Shown here in pieces: positions 1-5,528 of a stretch of 5,651 nt of DNA. The DNA lies in assembly GCA_003131705.1 (NCBI GenBank), contig PKUY01000430.1, positions 2,732-8,382 of the forward strand. The letters are read 5' to 3'. The first letter of the stretch is position 1; every line of letters begins with the position of its first letter. The notes below the pieces were generated by a model, which ran no database searches, was not told the origin of the DNA, and saw only the letters and a list, made by a program, of their open reading frames with translations. Source of the DNA: Acidobacteriota bacterium. GTDB taxonomy: Bacteria; Acidobacteriota; Terriglobia; Acidiferrales; UBA7541. Both the position numbers and the translations under genes were made by a program.

Positions 1-13
1 AACGTTGGTTCAT

Positions 14-89
14 GGGCGATTAGCTCAGTGGTTAGAGCGCTCGCCTCACACGCGAGAGGTCCAAGGTTCAAGTCCTTGGTCGCCCACCA
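14..89 (+). tRNA. tRNA-Val (anticodon CAC), CCA encoded
   Basis: A full cloverleaf can be drawn. The acceptor stem is GGGCGAT (14-20) with 79-85, with one T-G wobble at its base. A D-arm contains TAGCTCAGTGGTTAGAGC. The five-base-pair anticodon stem is 40-44 with 52-56, and the loop CTCACAC places anticodon CAC at 47-49, which reads the valine codon GUG. The T-arm stem is 62-66 with 74-78, with the usual GTTCAAGTC core. Discriminator A86 is followed by an encoded CCA (87-89). No T-rich terminator follows, and the next gene starts about 137 bp later without a visible link. The identity is read directly from the anticodon and is nearly certain. Confidence 0.98.
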
Positions 90-226
90 TTCTCCCAATT
101 GGATTCTCCCACCATTCCATCGGCTGCTCGCACTGCTGATTTGATGAGGTGTGCCTAAGAAGTGGCGAGCACTTGACTGCTTTCCCCCGCTTGTAAACGA
201 AGCCTCACGATGCTAAATACGTCGCT

Positions 227-853
227 ATGTTGCGTGGTGCACTGAGACCAATCGTTTGCGCGGTGATCTGTGCGGTGATATTCGCGGGCCAACAGGTTTC
301 GGACGGAAATTCTCGGGCGGGAGACAGTCGGTCGGACCGCAGGAGCCCTATTCCGGTCGAGCGGCAGGGGAAATGGGGATATGCAGACAACGTAGGCAAC
401 ATTGTCATTCCAGCCCAGTTCAGCTTGGCGCATCGATGTTCGGACGGGCTCGCTCTCGTTTGGTTCGGCGGTATTCCGCTGACCGACCCGATCGTCAAGG
501 ACTTCGTCAAGATGGGTTACATAGACAGGACCGGGCGGTGGGCCTTCGCTTCGAACTTCAAGTATTGCTTCTATGATGATTTTTCGGAGGGGTTGGTGCC
601 GTTTCGCCAACAATTTGGCAAGTGGGGTTACATGGACAGAACCGGAAGGATTGTCATCAAGCCGCGGTTCAACTGGGCCGGAGATTTCTCAAATGGAGCT
701 GCGCCGGTTTTGACAGACACAAACAGATGCGCCAACACCGATAGAGCAGGGAAGATCACTGGACGATCCGATTCTGAGATTTCTCGCCTCAAGTTTGAAC
801 GGAATCGCAAGGGGACATTTCTGTCCAAGCCGGTGGTGTCACCATGCTCCTGA
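227..853 (+). CDS. Exported WG-repeat protein, small
   Basis: The product has 208 residues. The N-terminus (1-21) has a few Arg residues then a hydrophobic run IVCAVICAVIFAG, which fits a Sec signal peptide or a single membrane anchor; residues 22-45 are a polar linker. The rest carries WG (KWG) repeats: copy 1 begins at 49 (KWGYADNVGNIVIPAQF), copy 2 at 96 (MGYIDRTGRWAF), copy 3 at 132 (KWGYMDRTGRIVIKPRF). A decayed fourth copy at about 167-177 keeps only TDRAGKI. The WG family forms short beta-rich repeats found in exported or surface proteins, and its function is mostly unknown. The last 30 residues match no repeat, so the protein may be truncated relative to longer relatives. ATG 227 is the only start after the in-frame stop at 194-196, and no clear Shine-Dalgarno precedes it. 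The stop overlaps the next gene by 10 bp, suggesting co-transcription. Confidence 0.75.
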   Translation: MLRGALRPIVCAVICAVIFAGQQVSDGNSRAGDSRSDRRSPIPVERQGKWGYADNVGNIVIPAQFSLAHRCSDGLALVWFGGIPLTDPIVKDFVKMGYIDRTGRWAFASNFKYCFYDDFSEGLVPFRQQFGKWGYMDRTGRIVIKPRFNWAGDFSNGAAPVLTDTNRCANTDRAGKITGRSDSEISRLKFERNRKGTFLSKPVVSPCS

Positions 854-1356
854 ACCCTTCGATGCGATTTCTGCAAATGCTCGCATTAGGCACGTGGCTT
901 GGCGCGATCATTTATTTCGCCGCCGTGGTCACACGCGACGCCTTCGCGGTGTTGCCCAACAGGGACGATGTTGGCGTGTTGGTCGGCTCGACGCTGAGCG
1001 GTTTGCACGGCATGGGCATCATCGCGGCGCTGATTTATCTGGGGGCGTCGCTGGGATTGGCGAGATCGTCCCGCAACACCAACCGGGACGCAAACGGCGC
1101 GCCGCGCGCGCTGGTGCAGCCGGCGGCAATCGGCGTGATTCTGATGCTGCTGTTAACGCTTGCTTCGCAACGAATCGTGATGCCAAGGATGGCAGCGCTG
1201 CGGACCGAGATGGTTTCCGTGGAGGCGACGCCGTCGAGTGACGCCCGCCGCGCCGAGTTCGACCGGCTGCACGCCATTTCGGTGGATTTAGAAGTCGGCG
1301 TCCTGCTGATTGGCCTCGTCGCCCTTTTTCTTACCGTCCGCCGCAGCCCGGCGTAA
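844..1356 (+). CDS. DUF4149 / TMEM205-like four-helix membrane protein
   Basis: The product has 170 residues and four hydrophobic segments at about 8-30, 47-72, 92-111 and 146-165, so it should sit in the inner membrane. Recognisable family features are the WLGAIIYFAAVVTRDAF stretch in helix 1, LHGMG at the start of helix 2, and FDRLHAISVDLEVGVLLIGL leading into helix 4. The region 112-145 (PRMAALR... to EFDRLH) is a polar loop. DUF4149 has no established biochemical role, and none is inferred here. The start at 844 is preceded by a weak GGTGGTG (832-838) and overlaps the upstream WG-repeat gene by 10 bp in another frame. Met7 (862) is an equally plausible start, removes the overlap, and gives the more family-like beginning MRFLQMLALG. 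The gene runs towards the convergent glycosylase gene. Confidence 0.8.
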   Translation: MLLNPSMRFLQMLALGTWLGAIIYFAAVVTRDAFAVLPNRDDVGVLVGSTLSGLHGMGIIAALIYLGASLGLARSSRNTNRDANGAPRALVQPAAIGVILMLLLTLASQRIVMPRMAALRTEMVSVEATPSSDARRAEFDRLHAISVDLEVGVLLIGLVALFLTVRRSPA

Positions 1357-1404
1357 ACCTCGGCGACTGCTTCACGGCGTGCCCGGAATCGTCACTGTTC
1401 GCGT

Positions 1405-1443
1405 TGTCATCCCGAGCGAAGTCACGAAGACCGAGGGATTTGC
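1405..1443. repeat. Dispersed intergenic repeat, TCATCCCGAG...GAGGGA type
   Basis: The spacer between two convergent genes contains TGTCATCCCGAGCG at 1406-1419 and ACCGAGGGATTTGC at 1430-1443. ATCCC (1409-1413) and GGGAT (1435-1439) are perfect inverted arms around a 21-base centre. From memory, strings of the form TCATCCYGAGCGAAG...GAGGGA/GAAGGA occur many times in intergenic regions of acidobacterial and other soil bacterial genomes. Only one copy is visible in this window, so its repeat status is recollection and not demonstrated. It could act as a weak bidirectional terminator, but the stem is short and no clean T-run follows. Confidence 0.45.
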
Positions 1444-1481
1444 TTTTGGTCTTTCGCGTGCCTGGCCTCGCCTGCGGTCAT

Positions 1482-2246
1482 TCACGCTCCGCGCTTGCGA
1501 ACAGGCTTCGTACCCCGCAACTTCACCGCCTTCGCAGCGGACTTCTTCGCATTCGCTCTCTTCGCAGGTGGCGCCTTCTTTATTTGTCGGGCGGATTTCC
1601 CGGCAAGCTGCACCGCGCGCCACATATACCAGCTCGCAACGGTGCGATAAGGACGCCAGCGCTCGCCAAATGCTGCCAGCTCGCGCGGCGTCGGAATATA
1701 CTTCTTGCGATACGTGATCGCGAAACCCTTCTGCACGCCGTAGTCGTGGATCGGCAGCACATCGGGACGCCCCAGCCGAAAAATCAAAAACATCTCAACC
1801 GTCCACGCGCCGATGCCGCGCACCGAAATCAGCCGCTCGACGAGTTCCTCGTCCGACATTTTCTCCGCGGCTTCGATCGTCGGCACCACGCCGTCAATCG
1901 TCTTCTGAGCCAAGTCCCTCACCGCAGCAATCTTCGCGAACGAAAGCCCAACCTTGCGCAGTTTCGGCTTTCGCACGCGCAAAAGTTCTTGCGGTGTTGG
2001 GCATCGCCCTGCGATCCCGAGTGCCACAATGCGAGCAAAAATCACCTGCGCAGCCTTGCCCGCGATGCTCTGGTGCGTAATCGCTTCGAGCAGCGATTCG
2101 TAAACGCTGTCGCATTCGTCCAGTTTGAATTGAAATTCGCCGACGCGCTCGATCACGCTCGCGAGCCGCTTGTCGATTCCTGACAAGTGCGCGTGCGCCT
2201 TCACGTGATCGAACGGCAGCGCAATCTTGCTCGTCGCCGCATTCAT
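1482..2246 (-). CDS. DNA-3-methyladenine glycosylase II (AlkA-like, HhH-GPD family)
   Basis: The product has 254 residues. It is a base-excision repair enzyme that removes alkylated purines such as 3-methyladenine by cutting the N-glycosidic bond. The HhH-GPD fold spans about 25-215: an N-terminal helical part with LLEAITHQSIAGKAA (52-66), the helix-hairpin-helix LISVRGIGAWTV (139-150) that grips the DNA backbone, and the Gly/Pro-Asp segment VLPIHDYGVQKGF (163-175) with catalytic Asp168. WRPYRTVASWYMWR (197-210) is the usual family end. It lacks the N-terminal TBP-like domain of E. coli AlkA, so it belongs to the shorter Mag-type group. Residues 217-254 form an extra Lys/Arg/Ala-rich tail. 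ATG 2246 has no Shine-Dalgarno but lies close behind a candidate promoter. It is transcribed alone, convergent with the DUF4149 gene and divergent from the PhyH pseudogene. Family is sure; exact substrate range is not. Confidence 0.92.
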   Translation of the reverse strand: MNAATSKIALPFDHVKAHAHLSGIDKRLASVIERVGEFQFKLDECDSVYESLLEAITHQSIAGKAAQVIFARIVALGIAGRCPTPQELLRVRKPKLRKVGLSFAKIAAVRDLAQKTIDGVVPTIEAAEKMSDEELVERLISVRGIGAWTVEMFLIFRLGRPDVLPIHDYGVQKGFAITYRKKYIPTPRELAAFGERWRPYRTVASWYMWRAVQLAGKSARQIKKAPPAKRANAKKSAAKAVKLRGTKPVRKRGA

Positions 2247-2254
2247 GACGCGAA

Positions 2255-2283
2255 AGCATACCGCTGGCGTGAAGGCTGCACAA
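2255..2283 (-). promoter_or_regulatory. Candidate sigma-70-type promoter for the glycosylase gene
   Basis: On the minus strand TTGTGC (2283-2278) is followed after exactly 17 bases by TATGCT (2260-2255). The expected start of transcription is about 2248, two bases before the ATG at 2246. This would give a leaderless or nearly leaderless mRNA, in line with the absence of a ribosome binding site. Both hexamers match the consensus only partly. Confidence 0.3.
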
Positions 2284-2289
2284 CTGCTC

Positions 2290-2318
2290 TTGTTTACTCA
2301 TGAAAAGTGCCGTGATAG
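2290..2318 (+). promoter_or_regulatory. Weak candidate promoter for the PhyH-family gene
   Basis: TTGTTT (2290-2295) is followed after 17 bases by TGATAG (2313-2318), within the 96-bp divergent spacer. The -10 match is poor. It is reported because the position and spacing fit and because a good ribosome binding site follows. Confidence 0.2.
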
Positions 2319-2328
2319 CCTCCGTTGC

Positions 2329-2335
2329 GAGGTGA
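2329..2335 (+). promoter_or_regulatory. Ribosome binding site GAGGTGA deciding the PhyH start
   Basis: GAGGTGA lies 7 bases before ATG 2343. This supports 2343 as the original start over the in-frame TTG at 2325, and it shows that the gene was once properly translated. Confidence 0.6.
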
Positions 2336-2342
2336 CGATCTG

Positions 2343-3021
2343 ATGCTGCGAGAATTGGTCGCGGAGCATGGATTCGCTATCATCCCCGCCGTGTTTTCAC
2401 GTGAAGAAATCGTGCCGCTACGCGTCGAGCTTTCGCAAACCAATTTGGGTCGCGGCCGGGCGGGCATGCGGAATGCCTTACAAAATCCTTTCTTCGCTGC
2501 CTTCGCCAGGGCACCGCGACTGCTAAGTGTCGCGAACGATGTGCTCGGCGCGGAAGCGTTTCCGTTTCGTGCCCGCTGTTCGACAAGTCTGCGAATTCCA
2601 ATTGGCGCGTTACGTGGCATCAAGACAGAGGCTTTGCCGCTCCGAGAACGTCTGGAAATTGAAGGTTGGGGCCCGTGGTCGGTAAAACATGGCATAACAT
2701 ATGCTCTCGCGCCATCTGAGGCGATGTCGAAGGTCATCGCTCTGCGCGTGCATCTGGACGACTCAATTGCTAGCAACGGACCGTTGCGAGTGCTGCCCGG
2801 AACCCACAAGTTGGGCGTGCTGGACGATGAATCGATGCATCAGCTCGATGGGAGAACACCGGCAGTCGAATGACGGTTCCGTGCGGCGGAATCGTCGCGA
2901 TGGAATCGCTAATCGTCCATTCCTCCTCAAAGTCACAACGGATAAGCCGAGTCGCGTTTTGCATATCGAATATACAGCGTCTGCGTGCATTGCGAATGGC
3001 CCTGAACTCGCAATCGCTTAG
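2343..3021 (+). pseudogene. Phytanoyl-CoA dioxygenase (PhyH) family protein, frameshifted
   Basis: The family holds Fe(II)/2-oxoglutarate oxygenases that hydroxylate small molecules; the substrate here is unknown. Conserved blocks can be read only by changing frame. Frame 1 gives MLRELVAEHGFAIIPAVFS through FPFRAR. After a lost base near 2574-2577 the next frame gives FDKSANSNWRVTWHQD, with the metal-binding His-x-Asp at 2618-2626. An extra base near 2627-2630 restores frame 1 (ALPLRERLEIEGWGPWSVK through RVHLDDS, LRVLPGTHKLGVL). A lost base near 2871-2873 creates a TGA. The next frame gives VPCGGIVAMESLIVHSSSKSQ, with the likely distal His at 2918-2920. A last lost base near 2936-2940 leads to DKPSRVLHIEYTASACIANGPELAIA and TAG 3019-3021, with the 2-oxoglutarate Arg candidate at 2953-2955. 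Three losses and one gain restore 681 bases, or 226 residues, close to what I expect for this subgroup. The longest intact reading (2343-2873) lacks both HxD and the C-terminus, so it should be inactive. Sequencing error is the alternative. Confidence 0.82.
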
Positions 3022-3131
3022 CAAGTATCGCGGACCAGTGTTCTCCAAATAGGGGAATAATTCACCCGCACGCAAGGCCTTCCCATCTAGATCGTCCCCC
3101 AATTCTTTACACCAACAACCGTTTGAAATGC

Positions 3132-3161
3132 TTGACAACTTCGTGCGACCGTCAATATGAC
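3132..3161 (+). promoter_or_regulatory. Candidate promoter ahead of the repeat cluster
   Basis: A perfect -35 hexamer TTGACA (3132-3137) is followed after 18 bases by TATGAC (3156-3161), a four-of-six match to the -10 consensus. It points towards the repeat cluster and the YchF gene 515 bp away. No open frame with a good start follows directly; AGGAGT at 3185-3190 has no ATG behind it. It may drive a long leader, a non-coding transcript, or nothing. Confidence 0.25.
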
Positions 3162-3269
3162 ATTCGATGTTCGAAGTTGAACTTAGGAGTAGTAATAAAC
3201 AGCAGTGAGTTGATAACAGAGCTTGGAGAGTGGACGGTAAAAGGACTGGGGGCCCACGTCAGGCGGCCC

Positions 3270-3298
3270 TTCTAATCGACAATGAGGGCCGATTAGAA
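3270..3298. repeat. Repeat module A, copy 1 (hairpin)
   Basis: TTCTAATCG (3270-3278) and CGATTAGAA (3290-3298) form a perfect 9-bp stem with an 11-base loop. The element recurs 132 bp downstream at 3403 with the loop changed at one base. I recall translated versions of this repeat (LIDNExRLKCD) in hypothetical proteins from acidobacterial genomes, which would make it a dispersed genomic repeat. That is memory and not a search. Confidence 0.75.
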
Positions 3299-3325
3299 TG
3301 CGACAACCCGGCGAGGGCCGTAGTG

Positions 3326-3366
3326 CCGCCTGCCCTGACGCGGGAAGGGAGCGACCAACGGGAGCC
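3326..3366. repeat. Repeat module B, copy 1
   Basis: This 41-base element matches 3473-3513 at 38 positions; all three differences are G here and A there. It begins CCGCCTGCCCTGACG and ends in a GGAAGGGAGCGACCAACG block. A short stem CCTGC (3329-3333) with GCGGG (3340-3344) includes one U-G wobble in plus-strand RNA. Confidence 0.8.
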
Positions 3367-3400
3367 CGGGGCTTCCTCCGTGCCGCCTGACTGCATCCCA

Positions 3401-3457
3401 TTTCTAATCGACAATGAGAGCCGATTAAAATGTGATCTAAGTCGTTTGAAATAAAGG
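3401..3457. repeat. Repeat module A, copy 2 (longer copy)
   Basis: The core TCTAATCGACAATGAG recurs at 3403-3418. TTTCTAATCG (3401-3410) pairs with CGATTAAAA (3422-3430) except for one C-A mismatch, which becomes a G-U wobble in the minus-strand transcript. Downstream bases GTGATCTAAGTCGTTTGAAA to about 3452 have no counterpart in copy 1 and probably belong to the full-length element, so copy 1 appears truncated. Confidence 0.7.
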
Positions 3458-3472
3458 ACGGGTGTCACGGTC

Positions 3473-3513
3473 CCGCCTGCCCTGACGCAGGAAGGGAGCG
3501 ACCAACGAAAGCC
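3473..3513. repeat. Repeat module B, copy 2
   Basis: This is the second copy of the 41-base module, 147 bp after the first. CCTGC (3476-3480) and GCAGG (3487-3491) form a perfect 5-bp stem around loop CCTGAC, followed by the conserved GAAGGGAGCGACCAACG block. It ends 163 bp before the YchF start. Confidence 0.8.
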
Positions 3514-3675
3514 GACGGACCTCACCGCCCAACACCTTTTCCCCGCTCCCTGGCAAGCCATGAGCTTTCGACTATGAAAATTCTGATTGCCGCGGAGATG
3601 ACCGAAGTCGATCAGTTGAGACCGAGAAGTACGGCGCCGCTCGCTCCGACGGCCCTGTGCTACTATCGACGGCTT

Positions 3676-4752
3676 ATGAAAACTGGAATTATTGGCCTGC
3701 CGCTAGTAGGAAAGACGAGTCTCTTTCGCATCCTCACGAAGGCGCGCGTCGAGGCGCGAAGCACGCCGAATCAAGCGCACGTGGGCATCGCGCGCGTGCC
3801 CGACGCACGCGTCGTGAAGCTCGCCGAAGTCTTCAAGCCGAAAAAAATTACCTACGCGACGATCGAATACGTCGATGTGGGCGGCTTGCAAAAAGACCGC
3901 GAAAAGAATTCCGCGTCGCTTGTGCCGCTGCGCGAAGCCGACGCCCTCGCGCACGTGGTCCGGCTGTTTGAAAATCCGGCCGTGCCGCACGAACCTGGTC
4001 CGCTCGACGCGCTGCGCGACATCGTGAACGTCGATCTCGAGCTGATCCTCACCGATCTGGAGCAGTGCGCGAAGCGCATCGAGCGCGTCGAAAAAGACCT
4101 GAAAAAAAAGAAGGAGTCGATCCTCGAAGCCGAATTAACGCTCCTGAATCGCTGCCGCGAGGCGCTCGAGTCCGAAATGCCGCTGCGCGAGCTCGAGTTC
4201 AAGCCCGAGGAAGAGAAGATGCTGACGGGCTTCATGTTTCTTACGCGTAAGCCGATGCTCTACGTCCTGAATCTTGGCGACGACGAAGTCGCGGACATCG
4301 ATCGCATCGTCGAAAAATATCATCTCGAAAAGTTGGCGTCCAAACCGCGGACTGCCGTTGTGCCTTTTTGCGGAAAAATTGAGGCGGAACTTTCTGAACT
4401 CAATGACGCCGAGTCCGCCGAAATGATGAGCGCCTACGGTCTCGCGGAATCCGGTCGCGACCGGCTGATTCAAGCCAGCTACCGCTTGCTTGGCCTGATT
4501 TCCTTCCTCACCTGCGGCGAGCCGGAATGCCGTGCGTGGACGATCAAGCGCGGCATGACCGCGCAGGAAGCTGCCGGCGCGATCCACAGCGATATCCAGA
4601 AGAATTTCATCAAAGCTGACGTCGTGAATTGGGAAGACCTGCTCAAAGCGGGTGGCTTCGCGCAGGCTCGCGAGAAAGCGCAAGTGCGTCTCGAAGGGAA
4701 AGAATACATCGTGCAGGATGGCGACGTAATTCTGTTCCGCCACGGCGGCTAA
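3676..4752 (+). CDS. ychF: YchF/OLA1-family ATPase with divergent switch II
   Basis: The product has 358 residues, close to the usual 360-365. YchF proteins are Obg-related P-loop NTPases that prefer ATP, associate with ribosomes and have been tied to stress responses. Visible parts: P-loop GLPLVGKT (7-14); IEYVDVGGL (63-71), the G3 Asp67-x-x-Gly70 motif, followed by hydrophobic Leu71 in place of a catalytic Gln; LREADALAHVVRLFENP (85-101); a charged helical coiled-coil region about 122-175; the G4 position NLGD (199-202), not NKxD, consistent with non-GTP specificity; and a C-terminal TGS domain (about 275-356) with RAWTIKRGMTAQEAAGAIHSDI and GKEYIVQDGDVILF. The glycine-rich GASxGxGLGN after G3 is missing. 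An open frame extends back to 3574, but ATG 3676 gives the family start MKTGIIGLP. No strong ribosome binding site is seen. The ZIP gene follows after 2 bp. Confidence 0.95.
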   Translation: MKTGIIGLPLVGKTSLFRILTKARVEARSTPNQAHVGIARVPDARVVKLAEVFKPKKITYATIEYVDVGGLQKDREKNSASLVPLREADALAHVVRLFENPAVPHEPGPLDALRDIVNVDLELILTDLEQCAKRIERVEKDLKKKKESILEAELTLLNRCREALESEMPLRELEFKPEEEKMLTGFMFLTRKPMLYVLNLGDDEVADIDRIVEKYHLEKLASKPRTAVVPFCGKIEAELSELNDAESAEMMSAYGLAESGRDRLIQASYRLLGLISFLTCGEPECRAWTIKRGMTAQEAAGAIHSDIQKNFIKADVVNWEDLLKAGGFAQAREKAQVRLEGKEYIVQDGDVILFRHGG

Positions 4753-4754
4753 CG

Positions 4755-5528
4755 ATGCACTCGCCCCACATGGCACGTCTTTTGGTGGCGTTGTTGATGG
4801 GGCTGGTAGCGGCCGGCGCGAATTTGTTGGGCGGGTTGCTGATCGCCCGGCGGCAATGGTCGCGCCGTTATCTGAAATATTTCATCGCGCTCGGCGCGGG
4901 ATTCATGCTCGCGACCGCGTTGATCGAAATGATTCCGGAATCGCTGAGGTTACGCGACGAGTCGTCGTCATTTTTCTTCAATGACCCGAATACGGTTTTC
5001 GTTTTTGTCCTCGCCGGATACTTCCTGGTGCATTTTTTCGAGCACACCCTCGCCCCGCATTTCCATTTCGGCGAAGAAACGCATCACGAGGAAATGTCTC
5101 ACGCGCACGCCAGTTATGCCGCGCTGCTCGGTCTGGTGATTCACACCTTTTTCGACGGCGTCGCGATCGCCTCCGGGCTGCTCGTTTCCACGTGGCTCGG
5201 CGGCGTGATCTTCGTGGCGGTCTTCCTGCACAAAGTGCCCGAAGGTTTCACGGTGGCGTCGCTGATGCTCGCCAGCGGACAGAGCCGCCGCGCCGCGCTC
5301 GGTTCTTCCGCGATCTTGGGAGCGGCAACGCTGGCCGGTATGGTGCTGATGTTCCTGTTGCGAAGCGCCGTCGCCGACGCGCTACCCTTCGCCGCCGGCG
5401 TGACCCTCTACGTCGCCGCCTCGGACTTGATTCCCGAAGTGAACCGCGAGCCCGGCATGGGCATGGCGGTTCTGGTCTTCGCCGGCGTCGCCACCCTCAT
5501 CGCCCTCAAGGCCCTGTTTCACGTATAG
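4755..5528 (+). CDS. ZIP-family divalent metal transporter
   Basis: The product has 257 residues and about eight hydrophobic helices, typical of bacterial ZIP (ZupT/GufA-like) importers for Zn(II), Fe(II) or related ions in the inner membrane. The metal-site motifs are clear: VIHTFFDGVAIASGL (128-142) in helix 4 with His130 and Asp134, and FLHKVPEGFTVASLM (157-171) in helix 5 with His159 and Glu163. The loop before helix 4 is rich in His and acidic residues (93-118, including HFHFGEETHHEEMSHAHA), a common metal-gathering or sensing loop. ASDLIPEVNRE (222-232) matches the family C-terminal helix. Start ATG 4755 lies 2 bp after the YchF stop, so translation is probably coupled; Met6 (4770) is an alternative start just ahead of the first helix. 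No Shine-Dalgarno stands out. Which metal is carried cannot be read from sequence. Confidence 0.93.
   Translation: MHSPHMARLLVALLMGLVAAGANLLGGLLIARRQWSRRYLKYFIALGAGFMLATALIEMIPESLRLRDESSSFFFNDPNTVFVFVLAGYFLVHFFEHTLAPHFHFGEETHHEEMSHAHASYAALLGLVIHTFFDGVAIASGLLVSTWLGGVIFVAVFLHKVPEGFTVASLMLASGQSRRAALGSSAILGAATLAGMVLMFLLRSAVADALPFAAGVTLYVAASDLIPEVNREPGMGMAVLVFAGVATLIALKALFHV

Larger units (their letters stand above)
3258..3391. repeat. 10-bp perfect inverted repeat bracketing the first repeat copies
   Basis: GTCAGGCGGC at 3258-3267 and GCCGCCTGAC at 3382-3391 are exact reverse complements. Both look like shortened versions of module B (CCGCCTGCCCTGACG) with the inner CCCTG missing, one of them inverted. 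The pair encloses one copy of module A and one of module B. Confidence 0.6.
3022..3675. other. Gene-poor interval with repeats
   Basis: This stretch follows the PhyH pseudogene and precedes the YchF start. Short open frames exist on both strands but none has a convincing start, ribosome binding site or family likeness. The section 3250-3513 is filled by duplicated hairpin modules, listed separately. The frame open from 3574 to 3675 would add 34 residues to the front of YchF, but it matches nothing in that family and is taken as untranslated leader. No terminator with a T-run was found after the pseudogene. Confidence 0.7.

Noticed and set aside
83..116. CCCACCATT repeated at the tRNA 3' end (83-91) and 25 bp later (108-116), possible attachment site
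   Set aside because: Nine bases is too short, and there is no integrase or island gene nearby.
1404..2183. Long plus-strand open frame (259 codons)
   Set aside because: It lies antisense to the glycosylase gene, whose HhH and catalytic motifs are clear. Its own translation is Arg/His/Leu-rich and matches no family.
2770..3138. Minus-strand open frame across the end of the PhyH pseudogene
   Set aside because: Two thirds is antisense to recognisable PhyH sequence. The remaining part, encoding a stretch such as GELFPYLENTGPRYL, matches nothing I know.
3230..3454. Open frame containing LIDNEGRLECD and LIDNESRLKCD
   Set aside because: The repeated peptide comes from DNA repeat module A falling twice in the same frame (132 bp apart). 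It has no ATG or ribosome binding site, and the second module B copy falls in another frame.
3574..3675. 34-residue N-terminal extension of YchF
   Set aside because: The family starts directly at MKTGIIGLP; the extension has no likeness to known domains and no better ribosome binding site.
4135..4776. Long minus-strand open frame (213 codons) antisense to YchF
   Set aside because: It mirrors the third-position G/C bias of ychF; no motif or start signal supports it.
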